A DNA stretch of 21,137 nt from Desulfobacterales bacterium (GTDB lineage: Bacteria > Desulfobacterota > Desulfobacteria > Desulfobacterales > UBA5852): NCBI GenBank assembly GCA_030066455.1, contig JASJBQ010000017.1, positions 1-21,137 of the forward strand. The letters run 5' to 3'. A program made the translations under genes and the position numbers. Shown piece after piece: positions 18,026 to 21,137 of the stretch (the first letter of the stretch is position 1; the number at the start of each line of letters is the position of its first letter). The notes beneath the pieces are model-generated. The model saw nothing but the letters and a program-made list of their open reading frames with translations, did not search any database and had not been told where the DNA came from.

Positions 18026-19402
18026 TCAGGATGCCGGCTTCAACTTGGCGGTGATATTGTCCTTGATCCAGTGCGCATCCCACCACTCGATCGGGTTGAC
18101 CAGCGTATCGTGCACCATCATCCCGAAGTGCAGGTGGTCCCCCACGGCCAGCCCGCTGACGCCCGTGCGCCCGATGACGTGGCCTTTGGTCACCCGTTCG
18201 CCCGTGTTCACCTGCATGCTGCTCAGGTGCGAGTAAAGGCTGAACAATCCGAAACCGTGTTCGATCACCACCGTGTTGCCGTAGATCCCCACGTTGCCGG
18301 CGAAAACCACCGTACCGTGGTTGGCGGCCGGCACCGGCGCCTGCTGCAGCGAGGCCAGGTCCGCGCCCAGGTGAACCTGGCGGTCGATGACCGCCCCCCG
18401 GTATTTGTAGACGCGATGGTCGGCAAACTGCGCCCGGTTGGCCGCTTTGGGCAGCCGCATGAAGACGCCCTCCCAGGCCATCGCCGGCGTGGCCCGCGCG
18501 GCCAGGGCGGCCAGGGTTTGGCCGTTTTGCCGGCGCATGTCGCGATTGACGGCCAGAAAGATTTCCTTCGGATCGGTGGGCACCTCGCCGGACGCCTCCA
18601 GCAGCGGGCGCATTTTCTGCGTGATGAAGCGATCGGAAATGTTCAGAACGTCCTTGTTGAAACGTTTGGCCCGGATGCGGTAGGAAAAACCGGCGCGGGT
18701 CTCATTGCCGGCCCGGTCGACGGCCAGCGCGCGTATCGCGGTGTCCGGCTTCTGGTCGTAGCCCACGGCGAAAAAAGCCAGCATGGTTAACGGCTCGTCC
18801 GCGCTTCGGGGGTGGCCCGGGAAAAAGTGCTCCCCCACCATGACGCCGTGCCGGGGGCAAGGCTCGTTGAGGCGATAGACCACAAGAGCGCTGCCGCCCT
18901 GATTGACATAATGAAAACGGCTGAGCGTCGTGATGGACGGTGGTTTGGAATCGACCGTCAGCGGGATCTCCACCACCGTCCGGTTGCCGTTCCACCAGTT
19001 GCGCCAGCTGAAGTCACCGGCCTGGATGCGCAGCACGGCTTCGCCATCGGCAAGCTCGAGCTTGGCCGGATCGAGCACCAGGTTCAGGCGGTGCGCCTCG
19101 ACCCCGCTGCCGGAAAGCAGCATGGAGCCCTCGAAACGAACGTCTTCCAGGAGGATTTCGCTCTCGGCCTGGGCCAGGTGGGCCTGGATGTGCCTGAGCC
19201 CCCGTCCACGCTCGCGGATGTCGACGACGACGGTCCGCGGGGTTTTACCGATGGCCGGATCCGCCAGATCGCTTTCAATCGACGGGGCTTTGCCTTCCAT
19301 GCGCCACACGGCCAGCATGACCAGCGGCGCCGCGAGCAGCAGGAAAACGACGGGCAGCAGCACGCGACCGCTCATTTTATGCTTTGATTTCACTTGCTTC
19401 AA
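18026..19402 (-). CDS. Membrane-anchored M23 (LytM) peptidoglycan endopeptidase
   Basis: A 458-residue protein with a basic N-terminus, one membrane segment (about 14-33, no clear cleavage site), a roughly 300-residue periplasmic region and a C-terminal M23/LytM domain (about 330-440). Zinc and catalytic ligands look complete: HLGAD (His344, Asp348), SHLSS (His392) and HLH (His423, His425), so an active peptide-crosslink hydrolase is predicted. The middle region has beta-rich segments (for example residues 145-245, with VDRAGNETR) that could be an Ig-like domain. Start choice is uncertain: TTG at 19402 has AAGG 8 nt upstream, GTG at 19393 and ATG at 19375 have poorer sites; all keep the membrane anchor. 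It is divergent from lptC and leads the minus-strand run into the DUF39 gene. Confidence 0.9.
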   Translation of the reverse strand: MKQVKSKHKMSGRVLLPVVFLLLAAPLVMLAVWRMEGKAPSIESDLADPAIGKTPRTVVVDIRERGRGLRHIQAHLAQAESEILLEDVRFEGSMLLSGSGVEAHRLNLVLDPAKLELADGEAVLRIQAGDFSWRNWWNGNRTVVEIPLTVDSKPPSITTLSRFHYVNQGGSALVVYRLNEPCPRHGVMVGEHFFPGHPRSADEPLTMLAFFAVGYDQKPDTAIRALAVDRAGNETRAGFSYRIRAKRFNKDVLNISDRFITQKMRPLLEASGEVPTDPKEIFLAVNRDMRRQNGQTLAALAARATPAMAWEGVFMRLPKAANRAQFADHRVYKYRGAVIDRQVHLGADLASLQQAPVPAANHGTVVFAGNVGIYGNTVVIEHGFGLFSLYSHLSSMQVNTGERVTKGHVIGRTGVSGLAVGDHLHFGMMVHDTLVNPIEWWDAHWIKDNITAKLKPAS

Positions 19403-19729
19403 ATCCCTTCCCTTCGCGCGTGATCCGGTATTGCTAACAGGTAAAGCCTCGATAATCAAGCAGAGTTTGGTTTCTTGACATTTACCGGACCGCAAGATAA
19501 AGGACTGCCCAGCGTCGGGCGCCCACGCCGCACGCGGCGCGACCAAACGCCAGACCGACAGCGTTGCGACAATATTTTTTCGACAGGTGTGGCGGTGGTA
19601 CCGCCGGGATGAACACCCGCCGGGGAAGCGTAAGGGCAACCGCGTGAAAACCCAACCGCCGGAGCCGGCGCGTCGACGGAAATCCGTCCCCTGCCCACCG
19701 CCCATCGCCTGTCATGATTCGGCTCGACC
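19403..19729. other. 327-bp divergent intergenic region between the M23 peptidase and lptC
   Basis: This is a control region for two envelope transcription units. It contains a plus-strand promoter candidate (19475-19503) and, further on, a nested hairpin: GGCGGT 19591-19596 with ACCGCC 19600-19605, enclosed by GGTGT 19586-19590 and ACACC 19613-19617. This would lie in the lptC leader. A minus-strand TTGATT with TAGCAA 17 nt on (about 19429-19459) is a weak promoter candidate for the peptidase. Small frames here show no coding signal. Confidence 0.45.
19475..19503 (+). promoter_or_regulatory. Candidate sigma70-like promoter for lptC-lptA-lptB
   Basis: A perfect -35 TTGACA (19475-19480) is followed by GATAAA at 15 nt (19496-19501) or TAAAGG at 17 nt (19498-19503); neither -10 is strong. 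Transcription from here would give a leader of about 220 nt before lptC. Confidence 0.4.
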
Positions 19730-20314
19730 GTGGCCATGCGCTCCAAAAAGAAAATCTTATTGCTGGCCCTGCTTGCGGGTGTCGTGGTGCTGGCGGGCCT
19801 CCTGGTGCGCGGATACCTCAAATACCGTGAATTCCGGGAGAACCCGGCCAAACTCATCGAGGCCATCCCGGAGGGTACCAACATCGTCCTGGGCGAGGTC
19901 CGCCATACGGCCGTGCGCGAGGGTCGCAAAGAGTGGGTTCTGGAGGCGGCGTCGGCCCAGTACTCGGAAAGTTCGAAAGAGGCGGTCTTCAACGAGGTGA
20001 AGGTCACCTTCTTTATGGATAACGGCGACCGAATCCATCTGCAGGGGCAGAAGGGAACCATCAACACCGCGAGCAACGATATGCTGGTCGCCGGAAACGT
20101 TCGCATTGAAAGAGACGACCAGACCCTTCTGACCGACCAGATCGAATACGACCATGAAACCCGCTATCTCACCAGCCCCTCCGAAGTCCGCATCACGGGG
20201 CGCAATTTTGACCTGCGCGCCGATGCCATGCGGGTGGATCTGGCAGCGGAAACCGCCTTTTTCACCGGGGCCGTCGAGGGAACAATCGATGCCGCCAATC
20301 AACTGCGCCTTTGA
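19730..20314 (+). CDS. lptC: Lipopolysaccharide export protein LptC
   Basis: A 194-residue LptC-family protein. It has one N-terminal membrane anchor (residues about 9-27, after a basic MRSKKK stretch) and a periplasmic beta-jellyroll part with typical repeats such as GTINTASNDMLVAGNV (110-125) and YLTSPSEVRITG. LptC is the bitopic inner-membrane subunit that receives LPS from LptB2FG and hands it to LptA. Start is either GTG at 19730 or ATG at 19736 (two codons apart); neither has a clear Shine-Dalgarno. The gene is not preceded by kdsC, as is common in Proteobacteria, but by a divergent M23 peptidase gene. It overlaps lptA by 26 nt. Confidence 0.9.
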   Translation: MAMRSKKKILLLALLAGVVVLAGLLVRGYLKYREFRENPAKLIEAIPEGTNIVLGEVRHTAVREGRKEWVLEAASAQYSESSKEAVFNEVKVTFFMDNGDRIHLQGQKGTINTASNDMLVAGNVRIERDDQTLLTDQIEYDHETRYLTSPSEVRITGRNFDLRADAMRVDLAAETAFFTGAVEGTIDAANQLRL

Positions 20315-20873
20315 ACCGGGCCGCCGGTTCGTGATCGTTGTCGTCCTGCTGCTCCTGCCGCTGATAACGGCCGCGGTTGTGGTCGGCCAGGAGCGCCGCC
20401 CGTTGACCACCCCGCTGAGCACCACCGAGAAGATCGACATCACAGCGGACACGCTGGAAGCCAATACCAGGGATCGCCGCTTCATCTTCAGGGGCAACGT
20501 CAAGGTGGTGCAGGGGGAAACGGTGGTCACTTCCGATGCCCTCTATATTCACTATCGCGACGACAAGACCACGCCGCAGACCGGGAGCGAAGGGGAAAGC
20601 GGCAAGATCGAAAAAATCGAAGCCACGGGCAACGTCGTCATCCTATTCGATGGTCGCACGGCCAAAACCGACAAGGCCGTCTACCGCAGCGACCAGGAAA
20701 TTCTGCAGCTCATCGGCGACAAATCCACGGTGATTGACGGTCCCAACAAGATTGTCGGATCAAAAATAACGCTTTACAGAAATGAGGATCGTATTAAAGT
20801 TGAGAGTAGCAGCAAAAACCCTGCCGACCGGGTGAAGGCCACTTTTTTTCCGGGCGGGAACAAAACCGAATGA
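20289..20873 (+). CDS. lptA: Lipopolysaccharide transport periplasmic protein LptA
   Basis: A 194-residue LptA/OstA-domain protein that forms the periplasmic bridge carrying LPS between LptC and LptD. Residues 10-34 are a signal sequence (RR followed by VIVVVLLLLPLITAAVVV), with cleavage likely soon after. The mature part shows OstA-type repeats: ITADTLEANTRDRRFIFRGN (51-70), VVTSDALYIHY (79-89), IEATGNVVILFDGRTAKTDKAVY (110-132) and KSTVIDGPNKIVGSKITLY (145-163). The ATG at 20289 lies inside lptC and has GAGGGA 7-9 nt upstream; the longer frame back to 20154 is an lptC shadow. The acidic gap residues 90-106 (DDKTTPQTGSEGESG) are a loop insertion. It precedes lptB. Confidence 0.92.
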   Translation: MPPINCAFEPGRRFVIVVVLLLLPLITAAVVVGQERRPLTTPLSTTEKIDITADTLEANTRDRRFIFRGNVKVVQGETVVTSDALYIHYRDDKTTPQTGSEGESGKIEKIEATGNVVILFDGRTAKTDKAVYRSDQEILQLIGDKSTVIDGPNKIVGSKITLYRNEDRIKVESSSKNPADRVKATFFPGGNKTE

Positions 20874-20919
20874 CCCCCGCCCTGCCGGGGCCACCGTTTG
20901 ATAAAGGAGGTCGATCCGC

Positions 20920-20952
20920 TTGAAATCGCCGCTTCGGGGACGACATAGATGA
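20920..20952 (+). CDS. Putative 10-residue leader peptide coupled to lptB
   Basis: A TTG start at 20920 sits 9 nt after a perfect AAAGGAGGT (20903-20911), better than the ribosome site of any other gene nearby. The frame encodes a basic peptide ([10 protein letters not shown]) and stops with TGA at 20950-20952, overlapping the lptB ATG (20949) as ATGA. The lptB ATG itself has no Shine-Dalgarno at normal distance. Two readings are possible: a translated mini-gene that couples ribosomes into lptB, or a ribosome standby site. Nothing supports a function of the peptide itself. Confidence 0.4.
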   Translation: MKSPLRGRHR

Positions 20953-21137
20953 CCATGCTTTCCGTTGAAAATCTGACCAAGCAATACGGAGGGCGCAAGG
21001 TCGTCAACGATGTCAGCCTGACGGTGGACAGCGGCAGCGTGATAGGTCTGCTGGGCCCCAATGGCGCCGGCAAGACGACCACCTTCTATCTCGTGGTGGG
21101 CATGGTACGCACCGACGGGGGGCGGGTCGCCATCGGG
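20949..21137 (+). CDS. lptB: LPS export ABC transporter ATP-binding protein LptB, cut by window end
   Basis: The first 63 codons of an ABC ATPase. It begins like LptB ([19 protein letters not shown]) and contains Walker [10 protein letters not shown] at residues 36-44, followed by [19 protein letters not shown], the usual LptB sequence up to the first beta-sheet region. The ATPase dimer powers LPS extraction with LptF and LptG. ATG at 20949 overlaps the stop of a short leader frame; a second in-frame ATG at 20955 is an alternative start. The Q-loop, signature and Walker B lie beyond the window. Position after lptC-lptA makes the LptB assignment firm. Confidence 0.93.
   Translation, partial: MTMLSVENLTKQYGGRKVVNDVSLTVDSGSVIGLLGPNGAGKTTTFYLVVGMVRTDGGRVAIG

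Noticed and set aside
19591..19605. Hairpin GGCGGT...ACCGCC considered as a terminator
   Set aside because: The T-run lies before the hairpin on the plus strand and there is no U-run after it on either strand.

Overview
The window is 21.1 kb of GC-rich, gene-dense chromosome with no mobile elements, tRNAs, rRNAs or CRISPR arrays that I can see. The gene set suggests a Gram-negative anaerobe, most likely a sulfate-reducing member of the Desulfobacterota: a four-subunit 2-oxoacid:ferredoxin oxidoreductase, a DUF39-type homocysteine biosynthesis protein (sulfide-dependent methionine route), a plant-type DapB, PlsB and the lipopolysaccharide transport genes lptC-lptA-lptB. This taxonomic placement is an inference from gene content.

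Region 1 (1-4494, minus strand) is one operon read leftwards: a TTG-started P-loop ATPase of unknown role, a 2x[4Fe-4S] ferredoxin subunit, the alpha (VorB-like), beta and gamma subunits of a 2-oxoacid:ferredoxin oxidoreductase, and a HisC-family aminotransferase cut by the window edge. A good sigma70-like promoter (perfect TTGACA) lies at 4582-4610. Region 2 (4812-6358) holds a DUF1343/NamZ exo-N-acetylmuramidase on the plus strand and a small two-helix membrane protein on the minus strand with its own strong ribosome binding site and intrinsic terminator.

Region 3 (6843-12070, plus strand) is a probable envelope operon: plsB (first step of phospholipid synthesis), a two-domain protein joining a MurU-like nucleotidyltransferase to an AmgK-like sugar kinase, and plant-type dapB (meso-diaminopimelate/lysine). 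With NamZ about 3.5 kb upstream, the fusion could form a short peptidoglycan salvage route: MurNAc, then MurNAc-1-phosphate, then UDP-MurNAc. This is the most interesting feature of the window.

Region 4 (12284-19402, minus strand), read leftwards, contains a membrane-anchored M23 peptidase, the DUF39 homocysteine biosynthesis protein, thpR, recA and alaS, with gaps of 55-123 nt. Region 5 (19730 to the end, plus strand) is lptC-lptA-lptB, divergent from the M23 peptidase. Just before lptB sits a 10-codon TTG-started reading frame with an ideal Shine-Dalgarno; its stop overlaps the lptB start codon.

Many long antisense open frames lie opposite these genes; they are GC-bias shadows and are not annotated.
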